Shown here piece after piece: positions 1 to 7,491 of a DNA stretch of 64,000 bases (positions within the stretch are counted from its first letter, which is position 1; every line of letters begins with the position of its first letter). Source of the DNA: Acidimicrobiaceae bacterium (GTDB lineage Bacteria; Actinomycetota; Acidimicrobiia; Acidimicrobiales; RAAP-2); assembly GCA_003133325.1 (NCBI GenBank), contig PKXA01000088.1, positions 7,002-71,001 on the forward strand, given 5' to 3'. The notes under the pieces are model-generated. The model was not told where the DNA came from. It was given only the letters and a program-made list of their open reading frames with translations, and searched no databases. The translations under genes and the position numbers were made by a program.

Positions 1-1
1 G

Positions 2-1144
2 GGAGCCGGTACCTCCCACGTTCTCGAGCATCTCCTCTTCAAAGGCACTGAGGATAGGTCGGCCGCGGCCATCGCCGAGGCGGTCGATGAGGTCGGAGGG
101 GACTTCAACGCATTCACCACCAAGGAGTACACCTCCTTCTACATCCGCTTGTTGGCTGAGCACCTGCCCCTGGGGCTCGACATCCTCTCCGACATCATGT
201 GGCGACCGGCCTTGCGAGATTCCGATCTCGAGGCCGAGAGGTCGGTCATCCTCGACGAGATCCTCATGCATGCCGATGAGCCTTCCGACCTGGCCGCGGA
301 ACAGAGCTCAGCCTGCTTGTTCCCTGATCACGCCTTGGGCCGTGAAGTACTCGGTACCCACGAGTCGATCGAGGCGATGACCGCCGCTCACATCCGCCAA
401 TTCTTTGCCCTGCACTACCGACCCAAGAACATGGTGGCAGCCATTGCCGGTGACCTCGAGCACGACGATGTGGTCGCAGGTCTCGATGCCCGGTTCACCG
501 GATCGTCAGGGGGGTCGTCTCCGGAGCGCTCCGCCCCGGGCGACACCGTCATTCCCTTGCAAGTGATCAGACGCGGGACCGAGCAGACCCACCTCATCCT
601 GGGGATGCGCTCGGTCGATCGGTTCGATCCGCGCCGCTATGCCCTTGCCATCCTCAATCACGTCCTGGGTGGCGGTCTGTCGAGCCGGCTCTTCCAGGAG
701 ATCCGGGAGCGACGTGGCTTGGCCTACTCGGTCTGGTCGGAACGGGTTGCCTATCACGACGCCGGGGCGGTCAGCGTGGGGTTGGGTACCTCTCCGGACC
801 ATGTCTCCGAGGTGTTGAAGATCGTGGCCGACGAACTCGGGGCACTGGGCGCGGATGGCATCACCGAACGTGAACTGGCGGTGGCCAAGGGCAATCTCCG
901 GGCCGAGACCATCTTGGCCTGCGAGGACTCCGGGGCTCGGATGGGCCGGATCGGGGCGGGCCTGTTGCTCCACGGCGAGGTGCTCAGTATCGACGAGGTG
1001 TTGGCCCGGGTAGAGGCAGTGACGCTGGCCGAGGTGCACTCCGCCGCCACCGAGTTGGTGGCAGCACCCCGGACTCTGTCGGTGGTGGGGCCTTTCGACG
1101 AGTCGGACTTCGATACCGACACGCTCGGCGTGCGCCGAGGCTGA
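2..1144 (+). CDS. M16 family zinc metallopeptidase (5' end outside window)
   Basis: This is the C-terminal part of an insulinase/pitrilysin-type processing peptidase; the start codon lies before the window. The visible fragment opens with GAGTSHVLEHLLFKG, giving the inverted zinc motif HxxEH at fragment residues 6-10, and the third metal ligand is probably Glu86 (VILDEI), at the usual spacing. The C-terminal domain carries the RERRGLAYSV substrate-binding signature. About 380 residues are visible of a usual 420-450, so little is missing. In actinobacteria this gene commonly sits between pnp and dapB, and dapB indeed follows after 52 bases. The natural substrate cannot be inferred from sequence. 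Confidence 0.93.
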   Translation, partial: GAGTSHVLEHLLFKGTEDRSAAAIAEAVDEVGGDFNAFTTKEYTSFYIRLLAEHLPLGLDILSDIMWRPALRDSDLEAERSVILDEILMHADEPSDLAAEQSSACLFPDHALGREVLGTHESIEAMTAAHIRQFFALHYRPKNMVAAIAGDLEHDDVVAGLDARFTGSSGGSSPERSAPGDTVIPLQVIRRGTEQTHLILGMRSVDRFDPRRYALAILNHVLGGGLSSRLFQEIRERRGLAYSVWSERVAYHDAGAVSVGLGTSPDHVSEVLKIVADELGALGADGITERELAVAKGNLRAETILACEDSGARMGRIGAGLLLHGEVLSIDEVLARVEAVTLAEVHSAATELVAAPRTLSVVGPFDESDFDTDTLGVRRG

Positions 1145-1182
1145 AGCGCACCTCGCCTCAGGGACACCACGACCGCCGACGA

Positions 1183-1188
1183 TAGGGT
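1183..1188 (+). promoter_or_regulatory. -10 box for leaderless dapB
   Basis: TAGGGT is followed after 8 nt by the dapB ATG, with no Shine-Dalgarno between. The start of transcription would fall at or just before the start codon. Confidence 0.6.
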
Positions 1189-1196
1189 TGGTAGCT

Positions 1197-2012
1197 ATGC
1201 GAGTCGGAGTGGTCGGAGCCGGGGGGAAAATGGGCCGAGAGGTGTGTCGCACGGTGGGTGCTGACCCGGAACTCGAGCTGGTGGCAGCCGTCGACCCCCT
1301 ACTGGCCGGGATCGACCTGCGCCAACTCACCGGGGAGGACGCCGGGGGACTCTCGATCGAAAGGGATCTCGGGGCGCTGGTGGACGCCGGTGTCGAGGTG
1401 GTGGTCGACTTCACCCGGGCAGACGCGGCGAGAGACACGCTGGCGTGGTGCGCGGAGGCCGGGATCCATGCTGTGGTCGGTACCACCGGGTTCAACGACG
1501 AGGACATCGCCACACTGGAGCGTCTGTTCGCCGGTCCGGAGCGGGGAGCACCCAACTGCATCGTGGCCGCCAATTTCGCCATTGGGGCGGTGTTGATGAT
1601 GCGGTTCGCGGAAATGGCCGCGCCGTGGTTCGAAGGAGCCGAGATTGTCGAACTCCATCACGATGGGAAGCTCGATGCCCCGTCGGGGACGTCCATGCGG
1701 ACGGCAGAGCGCATGGCGGCAGCTCGGGCGGCCGCTGGGGTCGACGAGTTTTCCGGTGACCGGACCACCACGGTGATGGTCGAGGGTGCGCGGGGAGGTG
1801 CGGGCCCGGGGGGGACACGGATGCATTCGGTTCGTCTGACCGGCCTGGTTGCTCACCAAGAGGTCATGTTCGGCGCGGTCGGCCAGGGCTTGACCATCCG
1901 GCACGACTCCTATGACCGGACTTCCTTCATGGCCGGTGTGGCCCTCGCCATCAAAGCGGTGGCGACCCGAGACGGCCTGACCCTGGGGCTCGATCCTCTC
2001 CTCGGGTTCTGA
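1197..2012 (+). CDS. dapB: 4-hydroxy-tetrahydrodipicolinate reductase
   Basis: This cytosolic enzyme performs the NAD(P)H-dependent reduction in the DAP/lysine pathway. The N-terminal Rossmann fold shows GAGGKMG at residues 7-13. The family signature ELHHDGKLDAPSGTS lies near residues 151-165 and contains the catalytic His pair, the Lys and the PSGT substrate loop. The 271-residue length is normal. A TTG three codons upstream is in frame, but the ATG is preferred because it sits 8 nt after a TANNNT box. The partner genes dapA, dapF, dapC, dapD and dapE are all in this window. Two TetR genes follow 15 nt downstream and may be co-transcribed. Confidence 0.96.
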   Translation: MRVGVVGAGGKMGREVCRTVGADPELELVAAVDPLLAGIDLRQLTGEDAGGLSIERDLGALVDAGVEVVVDFTRADAARDTLAWCAEAGIHAVVGTTGFNDEDIATLERLFAGPERGAPNCIVAANFAIGAVLMMRFAEMAAPWFEGAEIVELHHDGKLDAPSGTSMRTAERMAAARAAAGVDEFSGDRTTTVMVEGARGGAGPGGTRMHSVRLTGLVAHQEVMFGAVGQGLTIRHDSYDRTSFMAGVALAIKAVATRDGLTLGLDPLLGF

Positions 2013-2027
2013 ATCAACCGGCTCTCG

Positions 2028-2615
2028 ATGGAGGACACCCGCCAGCGGATCATCGAGGCCACCTACGCTTGCGTGGCCAGGTGGGGTGTGGCCAAGACGA
2101 CAGTGGAAGATGCGGCCCGCGAAGCCGAGGTATCACGGGCCACCGTGTACCGGTACTTCCCTGGGGGCCGCGACGAGCTGATCCATGATGTCGTGGTGTG
2201 GGAGCTCTTCGCCTTCTTTGGTCGCCTCTATGATGAGGTGCAAGGGGCCGAGAGCCTCGAAGCGGTGATGGAGCGGGGCATTCGCTTCGCCCATCGATCG
2301 ATTCAGGAGCATGAGGTGTTGCAACGGGTCATGCAGACCGAGCCGGAGACGCTCCTTCCCACCATCACGGTGGAGAGCAATCGGATCCGGGCCGCCATTG
2401 CCGGTTTTCTGGTCCCGTACCTCCATCAGCACGGTTTGGCGCCCGGGGTGGACCCTGATGAAGCCGGCGACTTTCTGGCTCGAATGGTGCTCTCCTACAT
2501 GGGATCACCCGGTCGATGGGATCTCGACGATCCGGCTCAGGTGTCCGAGTTGGTCCGTGGCGAACTACTGGCCGGCGTGGTGGTCGGACCCGAGCCCGGA
2601 AAGCGGCCCGACTGA
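2028..2615 (+). CDS. TetR family regulator, copy 1
   Basis: A 195-residue TetR-type repressor candidate. Its DNA-binding helix-turn-helix spans about residues 25-44 (KTTVEDAA, then VSRATVYRYFPGG). The rest is the helical ligand and dimer domain, which cannot be assigned a ligand. It starts 15 nt after dapB and is followed after 51 nt by a second, clearly related TetR gene: KTTV(E/D)DAA, VSRATVYR and FPGG(R/K)D are shared. The pair looks like a tandem duplication that has diverged outside the DNA-binding head. It probably controls itself and the di-iron protein gene downstream; that is inference from position. Confidence 0.92.
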   Translation: MEDTRQRIIEATYACVARWGVAKTTVEDAAREAEVSRATVYRYFPGGRDELIHDVVVWELFAFFGRLYDEVQGAESLEAVMERGIRFAHRSIQEHEVLQRVMQTEPETLLPTITVESNRIRAAIAGFLVPYLHQHGLAPGVDPDEAGDFLARMVLSYMGSPGRWDLDDPAQVSELVRGELLAGVVVGPEPGKRPD

Positions 2616-2628
2616 GCCCGGGGCAATC

Positions 2629-2645
2629 TTTGACAATGAGACAAA
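2629..2645 (+). promoter_or_regulatory. imperfect palindrome over the -35 box, possible TetR operator
   Basis: The sequence TTTGnC-N5-GnCAAA (17 bp) overlaps the TTGACA -35 box before the second TetR gene. Its size and position fit a TetR-family operator, but the match is only partial and no second copy was seen before the first TetR gene. Confidence 0.35.
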
Positions 2646-2659
2646 TATCGACCTACTGT
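2630..2659 (+). promoter_or_regulatory. promoter of TetR-2/di-iron gene pair
   Basis: A perfect TTGACA -35 box (2630-2635), 18 nt spacer and TACTGT -10 box (2654-2659). This is one of the few consensus -35 boxes in the window. A GTG follows 7 nt after the -10 box, so the transcript could be leaderless. Confidence 0.7.
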
Positions 2660-2666
2660 TCCAAAT

Positions 2667-3470
2667 GTGGTGGGACCGGGGGTACGGCTTCGAGTCGTGC
2701 AGGGAGAGTTGCAGCCTGATGCCAACATGGCACCGGATGCATCGCCGCCTACCGGGGTGCCCGATCGGGTCTCCCCCCATCGGATCCGTATCGTCGACGC
2801 GGCCCTGGACTGCATAGCCAGGCAGGGCACGGCCAAGACCACTGTCGACGATGCGGCACAAGGTGCCGGCGTGTCGAGAGCCACTGTCTACCGGGTATTC
2901 CCCGGGGGCAAAGACGATCTGCTCGGTGCGGTGGCCGAAACCGAGATGGCCCGGTTGTTCTCCGCCCTCGGCGCCCGGATGGGGGCGGCCGAAGAGCTTT
3001 CTGATGTGCTGGTGATCGGTATCGTCGAAGCGGTGACCCGAATCACTCGACATCCGGCCCTCAACTACATGATTGCCCACGAACCGGACGTGGTGCTCGG
3101 TCGACTGGTATTCGACGAGTCGAACCGTCTTCTGGCCACGGCCAGCCGTTTCATCTCCCCATTCCTCATCCGATGGATGGACCCGGAGGAGGCCGCCCGG
3201 GTGGCGGAGTGGGCGACCCGCATCGTGCTCTCCTACTGCATCGCCCCGACCGGTGAGATGGACCTCACCGACCCGGCCCGGGCCCGCCACCTGGTTCGCA
3301 CATTCGTGCTCCCCGGGATCAGGGCGCTCCGCGTCCCTGACCGGTCCCAACCGGTTGACCTCGTTCCCATTGCCGCCGATCGGGCCAAGCACACCGGCAG
3401 GGTCCACCAAGTCGATTATCTCCAGACCTACTCAACCAACACCACACATTCCGAGGGGGACGTGCAATGA
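2667..3470 (+). CDS. TetR family regulator, copy 2
   Basis: A second TetR-type repressor, 267 residues from this start. The helix-turn-helix is at about residues 57-80 (KTTVDDAA, then VSRATVYRVFPGGKDD). It is a paralogue of the gene just upstream. The start is uncertain. GTG at 2667 lies 7 nt after a good -10 box and would give a 40-residue tail before the first helix; ATG at 2727 gives a more usual N-terminus but has only a weak ribosome site. The stop overlaps the start of the di-iron protein gene (ATGA), so the two are translationally coupled, which points to the di-iron protein as its functional partner. Confidence 0.88.
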   Translation: MVGPGVRLRVVQGELQPDANMAPDASPPTGVPDRVSPHRIRIVDAALDCIARQGTAKTTVDDAAQGAGVSRATVYRVFPGGKDDLLGAVAETEMARLFSALGARMGAAEELSDVLVIGIVEAVTRITRHPALNYMIAHEPDVVLGRLVFDESNRLLATASRFISPFLIRWMDPEEAARVAEWATRIVLSYCIAPTGEMDLTDPARARHLVRTFVLPGIRALRVPDRSQPVDLVPIAADRAKHTGRVHQVDYLQTYSTNTTHSEGDVQ

Positions 3471-4600
3471 GCATCGATATGAACAGCACCAATGACATCA
3501 TCGGCCGAGAGGACATCGACGACTTCGAGGCGATTCTGTCTGTGGTCGGCACCGAAGACGCCGATGGTAGACACGCAGTGCACTCCGTCTACGACACCAT
3601 CTTCACGTGGGACTATGAGAAGGGAACCCGACCCAAACTCGAGAAGCTCTACGAGAAAGCCAAGAAGGCCCAGTGGAACGGTCAGACCGATCTGCCCTGG
3701 GACACCGACGTCGATCAAGAGAAGCTGATCGTCGAAAACGCCGTGGCCACCGGTGGGTTTACCGCCGGAATCGACCTCACCGGTACCCCTGCTGAGAAAT
3801 GGTCGGAGAAGGAGTGGATCCAGTTCGGGGTGGAGAGCCAGAACTGGACGTTGTCGCAGTTCCTCCACGGGGAGCAGGGTGCGCTGGTGTGCACGGCCAA
3901 GATCGTGGAGTCCGTCCCATGGATCGATGCCAAGTACTACGCGGCCACCCAGGTGATGGATGAGGCCCGGCACGTGGAGGTATTTGCCAAGTACCTCGAC
4001 GACAAGTGTTCGGGTCATTACCCGATCAACGCCCATCTGCGGATGCTCCTCGACGACATCATCGCTGATTCACGGTGGGATATGACCTACCTGGGCATGC
4101 AGATCATGGTGGAGGGATTGGCACTGGCCGCCTTCGGGTTCATGGCCCAGATGACCCAAGATCCTCTCTTGAAGCAACTCCTGCGTTACGTGATGGCCGA
4201 CGAGGCCCGCCACGTCGCCTTCGGCGTGCTCAGTCTTCAGGAGTACTACCAGGGTCTCAACGCGGCCGAGCTGCGTGAGCGCCAGGAGTTCGCCTTCGAG
4301 GCCGCGGTGCGCATGCGTGACCGCTTCCTCCAGCAAGAGGTGTGGGACCGCATGGGCATCGACCCGAAAGCCATCGTGCCTCTGATTCAGCAGGCTCCTG
4401 AGCGGGCTCAGTTTCAGGCGCTCCTCTTCTCGAAGATCGTTCCCAACTGTCGCAAGCTCGGTCTCCTCGACGCCGCCGATGGATGGCTGCGGACCAAATT
4501 CACCGAGCTGGGTGTGATCGAGTTCGAATCATGGGAAGACACTGGCGAGGAGTACGACTCCTTTGCCGCGGTGCCGTCCAAGGACCAGGTGGCCTCGTAA
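3467..4600 (+). CDS. ferritin-like di-iron protein, probable oxygenase/oxidase
   Basis: A 377-residue protein of the ribonucleotide-reductase-R2-like/ferritin-like fold. Two iron half-sites are visible: Glu136 (HGEQGAL) with Glu166-x-x-His169 (DEARHVEVF), and Glu216 (MVEGLALA) with Glu246-x-x-His249 (ADEARHVAFG). This E, ExxH, E, ExxH layout is that of di-iron carboxylate proteins such as AurF-type N-oxygenases and related oxidases. The substrate cannot be predicted. Its start overlaps the stop of the second TetR gene by 4 nt, so it is the likely regulated product of the TetR pair. The whole cassette separates dapB from dapA. It could also be an oxidase of another substrate class; only the fold and metal site are firm. 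Confidence 0.85.
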   Translation: MSIDMNSTNDIIGREDIDDFEAILSVVGTEDADGRHAVHSVYDTIFTWDYEKGTRPKLEKLYEKAKKAQWNGQTDLPWDTDVDQEKLIVENAVATGGFTAGIDLTGTPAEKWSEKEWIQFGVESQNWTLSQFLHGEQGALVCTAKIVESVPWIDAKYYAATQVMDEARHVEVFAKYLDDKCSGHYPINAHLRMLLDDIIADSRWDMTYLGMQIMVEGLALAAFGFMAQMTQDPLLKQLLRYVMADEARHVAFGVLSLQEYYQGLNAAELRERQEFAFEAAVRMRDRFLQQEVWDRMGIDPKAIVPLIQQAPERAQFQALLFSKIVPNCRKLGLLDAADGWLRTKFTELGVIEFESWEDTGEEYDSFAAVPSKDQVAS

Positions 4601-4648
4601 CGTCGCCCACGGCTACCAGTAGGAACCGGTGGCGTCCGCCCCTGCTGG

Positions 4649-4654
4649 TAGCCT
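4649..4654 (+). promoter_or_regulatory. -10 box before dapA
   Basis: TAGCCT lies about 50 nt before the dapA start. Here a leader of about 45 nt with a Shine-Dalgarno (GAGGGG) follows, unlike the leaderless genes. No clear -35 box is seen. Confidence 0.45.
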
Positions 4655-4705
4655 GCCCCACTGTGGCGCCAACTCCGCAGATACACCTGAAGAGGGGCTG
4701 AGACG

Positions 4706-5614
4706 ATGGCGCGTTTCGGCTCGGTGGTGACAGCCATGGTCACTCCCTTCGATGACAATGGTGGGCTCGATGTGGACGGTGCCGTCGTTGTGGCCCGGCA
4801 CCTGATCGCCACCGGGTCTGACGGCTTGGTGGTGGCCGGCACCACCGGCGAAGGTCCGGTGCTGACCGACGGCGAGGCGCTCGATCTGTTCCGGGCGGTG
4901 GCCGAGGCGGTGACCGTTCCGGTGATTGCCGCCACGGGCAGTAACGACACCGCCCACGCGGTGACGTTCACCCGTTCGGTGGCGGGCATCGGGGTGGACG
5001 CGGTCCTCATCGTCACTCCGTACTACAACCGGCCGTCTTCAGCAGGGCTGTCGGCCCACTTCCGGGCGGTGGCGGCGGCCACCGACCTTCCGGTGCTCCT
5101 TTACGACATTCCGATCCGTACCGGACGCCGCATCGGATCGGATCTGCTCACCAGGTTGGCCTCCGAGGTCCCCAACATCGTCGGTGTGAAGGATGCCACC
5201 GGCGACGTGGCCGGGGCCGCCCGGGTGGTTGCCCAGACCCCCGAGCAGTTCGAGGTGTATTCAGGGGACGACTCGCTCACCCTCCCGTTTCTGGCTGTGG
5301 GAGGGGTGGGGATCGTCAGCGTGGCCTCCCACTGGGCGGGGGAGGCAATGGCCGAAATGGTCTCATCGTTCAATGCCGGGGACCTTCGGGGGGCACAGTT
5401 GGCCAACCATCGTCTGACGGAGTCGTATGACTTCGAGAGCTCAGACCTGTTCCCCAATCCGGTCCCGGCCAAAGCCGCCTGCCGGGCCCTGGGCCTTCCG
5501 GCCGGCCAGTGTCGTCTCCCGCATCCCGAGGCGCCCGAGTCTCTGGTTGCCGACGCGCGCGGCGTCATCGAGCGCCTGCACCAATCCTCACTGAATGGTC
5601 AATCGGTTGCCTGA
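4706..5614 (+). CDS. dapA: 4-hydroxy-tetrahydrodipicolinate synthase
   Basis: Condenses pyruvate with aspartate semialdehyde, the first committed step to DAP and lysine. It is a class I aldolase-type TIM barrel of 302 residues. The Schiff-base lysine is Lys162 (GVKDATGD). The catalytic triad elements are visible as the TT pair in AGTTGEG (residues 45-50), Tyr107 (YYNRP) and Tyr133. The ATG is preceded by a GAGGGG ribosome site 8-9 nt upstream. The 3' end overlaps the start of the RNase J gene by 20 nt. The dapA-rnj-ftsK order is also known from mycobacteria. Confidence 0.97.
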   Translation: MARFGSVVTAMVTPFDDNGGLDVDGAVVVARHLIATGSDGLVVAGTTGEGPVLTDGEALDLFRAVAEAVTVPVIAATGSNDTAHAVTFTRSVAGIGVDAVLIVTPYYNRPSSAGLSAHFRAVAAATDLPVLLYDIPIRTGRRIGSDLLTRLASEVPNIVGVKDATGDVAGAARVVAQTPEQFEVYSGDDSLTLPFLAVGGVGIVSVASHWAGEAMAEMVSSFNAGDLRGAQLANHRLTESYDFESSDLFPNPVPAKAACRALGLPAGQCRLPHPEAPESLVADARGVIERLHQSSLNGQSVA

Positions 5615-7436
5615 TCCGGGTCGGAACGAGAGGTCCAAGAAGCAGGTGGACAAAGGCGGGGATCAGGCTCGAAGGCGATCACCCGGCAAGGACAACGTGG
5701 CGAAGGGCACCGATCAGAAGAAGCGTCAACAGCATCCGAACCCGTCGGCACGTGTCGCAGTGGGTTCCAAAGGAGCGGCTCCGGTCCGCATCGTGTTCCT
5801 CGGTGGTCTCGGTGAGATCGGGAGGAACTGCGCCTGTATCGAGGTGGACGGCCGCATTCTCATCCTCGACGTGGGAATCATGTTCCCCGACCCGGACATG
5901 CCTGGCGTCGATCTGGTGCTTCCCGACTTCACCTACCTGCGCGAGAACGCCGATCGGGTGGACGCGGTCATCCTGACCCACGGGCACGAAGATCACACCG
6001 GCGGGTTGGCGTTTCTGCTCCGTGATTTTCCGGTGGACGTCTACGGTTCCGAGCTCACTCTGGGTTTGGCCCGGAACCGGGTGGACGAGGCCGGACTGGC
6101 CAGTCAGGTCACTTGGATTCCCGTCCGCGACGGCGAGCGTCGGCGAATCGGGCCCTGCGATGTCGAGTTCATACCGGTCACCCACTCGGTGCCCCAGGCG
6201 TTCGCCACCGCCTTTCATACTCCTCAGGGTGTGATTCTGCACTCGGGGGACTTCAAGATCGATCTCCATCCCGTCGATGACCGGCGCACCGATTTGGCCA
6301 GGATGGGAGCGTTAGCCTCCGACCCGGGTATCCGATTGCTGCTTTGTGATTCGACCAACGCGGAAGAGCCGGGATTCACACCGTCGGAGACCACGGTGGG
6401 GGCCACCCTGCGCCGGGTGTTCCTGGCCCGTCCCGACCGACGGTTCGTGGTGACCTGCTTTGCCAGCCATATCCACCGGGTCCAGCAGGTGGCCGACGCC
6501 GCCATCGCCGGTGGACGAAAAGTGGCAACCCTGGGTCGTTCGATGCAGAAGAATGTGGCCTTGGCCCGGCAGCTGGGCATTCTCGAGATCCCCGACAGTG
6601 CACTGGTGGATATCGAGCGGGTGGACACGCTGCCCCCGGGGCAGGTGTGTGTGATCTCCACCGGTTCGCAGGGTGAGCCGATGTCGGCCCTCTCCCGGTT
6701 GGCCGTGGGTGAGAACCGATTCTTCAAACTCCGCGAGGACGACGTGGTGGTGATCAGCGCTCACCCGATTCCCGGAAATGAATGGTCGGTGGGACGGGTG
6801 ATCGACAGCCTTCATCGCCGGGGGGTGGAGGTCATCCACTCGGGGGTGGAAGCGGTCCACGTGAGTGGGCACGCACGCCAAGGGGAACTGGCCATGCTGA
6901 TGTCGGTGACCCGTCCGGAGTTCTTCATCCCGGTGCACGGTGAATACCGTCATATGGCCAACCATGTGCGGTTGGCCAACTCGATGGGGATCAGCGGGGA
7001 CCGGATCCTGTTGTGCGAGGACGGAGACGCGGTGAGGCTCGAGGCATCGGGTCTTCATCGTGACGGCAGCGTTCCCGGGGGGTATCTCTTCGTCGACGGA
7101 AGCTCGGTGGGTGACATCGGCCACGGAGTTCTGCGCGACAGGAAAGTCCTGGCCGAGGACGGCGTGGTGATGGCGGTGGCCACCATCGACCTGAAGCGGG
7201 GGGAAGTCGTCGGCACCCCCCAGATAGTCACCCGTGGCTGGGCCTACGACGACGACACCGATCGTCTGCTCGATGAGGCGCGGGTGGCAGTGACCAAGGC
7301 ATTGGAGAAGGCTCTGTCCGCGGGAAGCCAGGACCACGAATCGCTCAACCGGGTGGCACGGAAGGCGCTCGGCCAGTTGGTCGGGAACCGGACCAAGCAG
7401 CGCCCGATGATCGTCCCGGTCATCGTCACTGTCTGA
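5595..7436 (+). CDS. rnj: ribonuclease J
   Basis: A metallo-beta-lactamase/beta-CASP ribonuclease combining endo- and 5'-exonuclease activity in mRNA decay and rRNA maturation. The zinc motif HGHEDHTGG is at residues 129-137, followed by the beta-CASP domain and a C-terminal dimerisation domain; 613 residues in total. The first 60 residues are Lys/Arg/Gln-rich and low in complexity, a feature seen in actinobacterial RNase J. The ATG used overlaps the dapA stop by 20 nt; a GTG at 5697 would remove about half of the basic tail. A hairpin after the stop codon probably ends this transcript. Confidence 0.95.
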   Translation: MVNRLPDPGRNERSKKQVDKGGDQARRRSPGKDNVAKGTDQKKRQQHPNPSARVAVGSKGAAPVRIVFLGGLGEIGRNCACIEVDGRILILDVGIMFPDPDMPGVDLVLPDFTYLRENADRVDAVILTHGHEDHTGGLAFLLRDFPVDVYGSELTLGLARNRVDEAGLASQVTWIPVRDGERRRIGPCDVEFIPVTHSVPQAFATAFHTPQGVILHSGDFKIDLHPVDDRRTDLARMGALASDPGIRLLLCDSTNAEEPGFTPSETTVGATLRRVFLARPDRRFVVTCFASHIHRVQQVADAAIAGGRKVATLGRSMQKNVALARQLGILEIPDSALVDIERVDTLPPGQVCVISTGSQGEPMSALSRLAVGENRFFKLREDDVVVISAHPIPGNEWSVGRVIDSLHRRGVEVIHSGVEAVHVSGHARQGELAMLMSVTRPEFFIPVHGEYRHMANHVRLANSMGISGDRILLCEDGDAVRLEASGLHRDGSVPGGYLFVDGSSVGDIGHGVLRDRKVLAEDGVVMAVATIDLKRGEVVGTPQIVTRGWAYDDDTDRLLDEARVAVTKALEKALSAGSQDHESLNRVARKALGQLVGNRTKQRPMIVPVIVTV

Positions 7437-7446
7437 CAAATCCCGG

Positions 7447-7469
7447 GGAGTCCCCGTAGTCGGGGACCC
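7447..7469 (+). terminator. hairpin terminator after rnj
   Basis: GTCCCCG (7450-7456) pairs perfectly with CGGGGAC (7461-7467) around a TAGT loop, extended by two G-C pairs beyond one mismatch. There is no T-run, as is common for actinobacterial terminators. The ftsK -10 box follows 8 nt later. Confidence 0.65.
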
Positions 7470-7476
7470 CACCGAG

Positions 7477-7482
7477 TAACCT
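7477..7482 (+). promoter_or_regulatory. -10 box for leaderless ftsK
   Basis: TAACCT is followed after 9 nt by the ftsK GTG; no ribosome-binding site lies between. Confidence 0.55.
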
Positions 7483-7491
7483 GGTTCCACT

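Noticed and set aside
506..1582. 358-codon antisense frame over the M16 peptidase and dapB
   Set aside because: It covers two certain genes on the other strand and has no recognisable motif.
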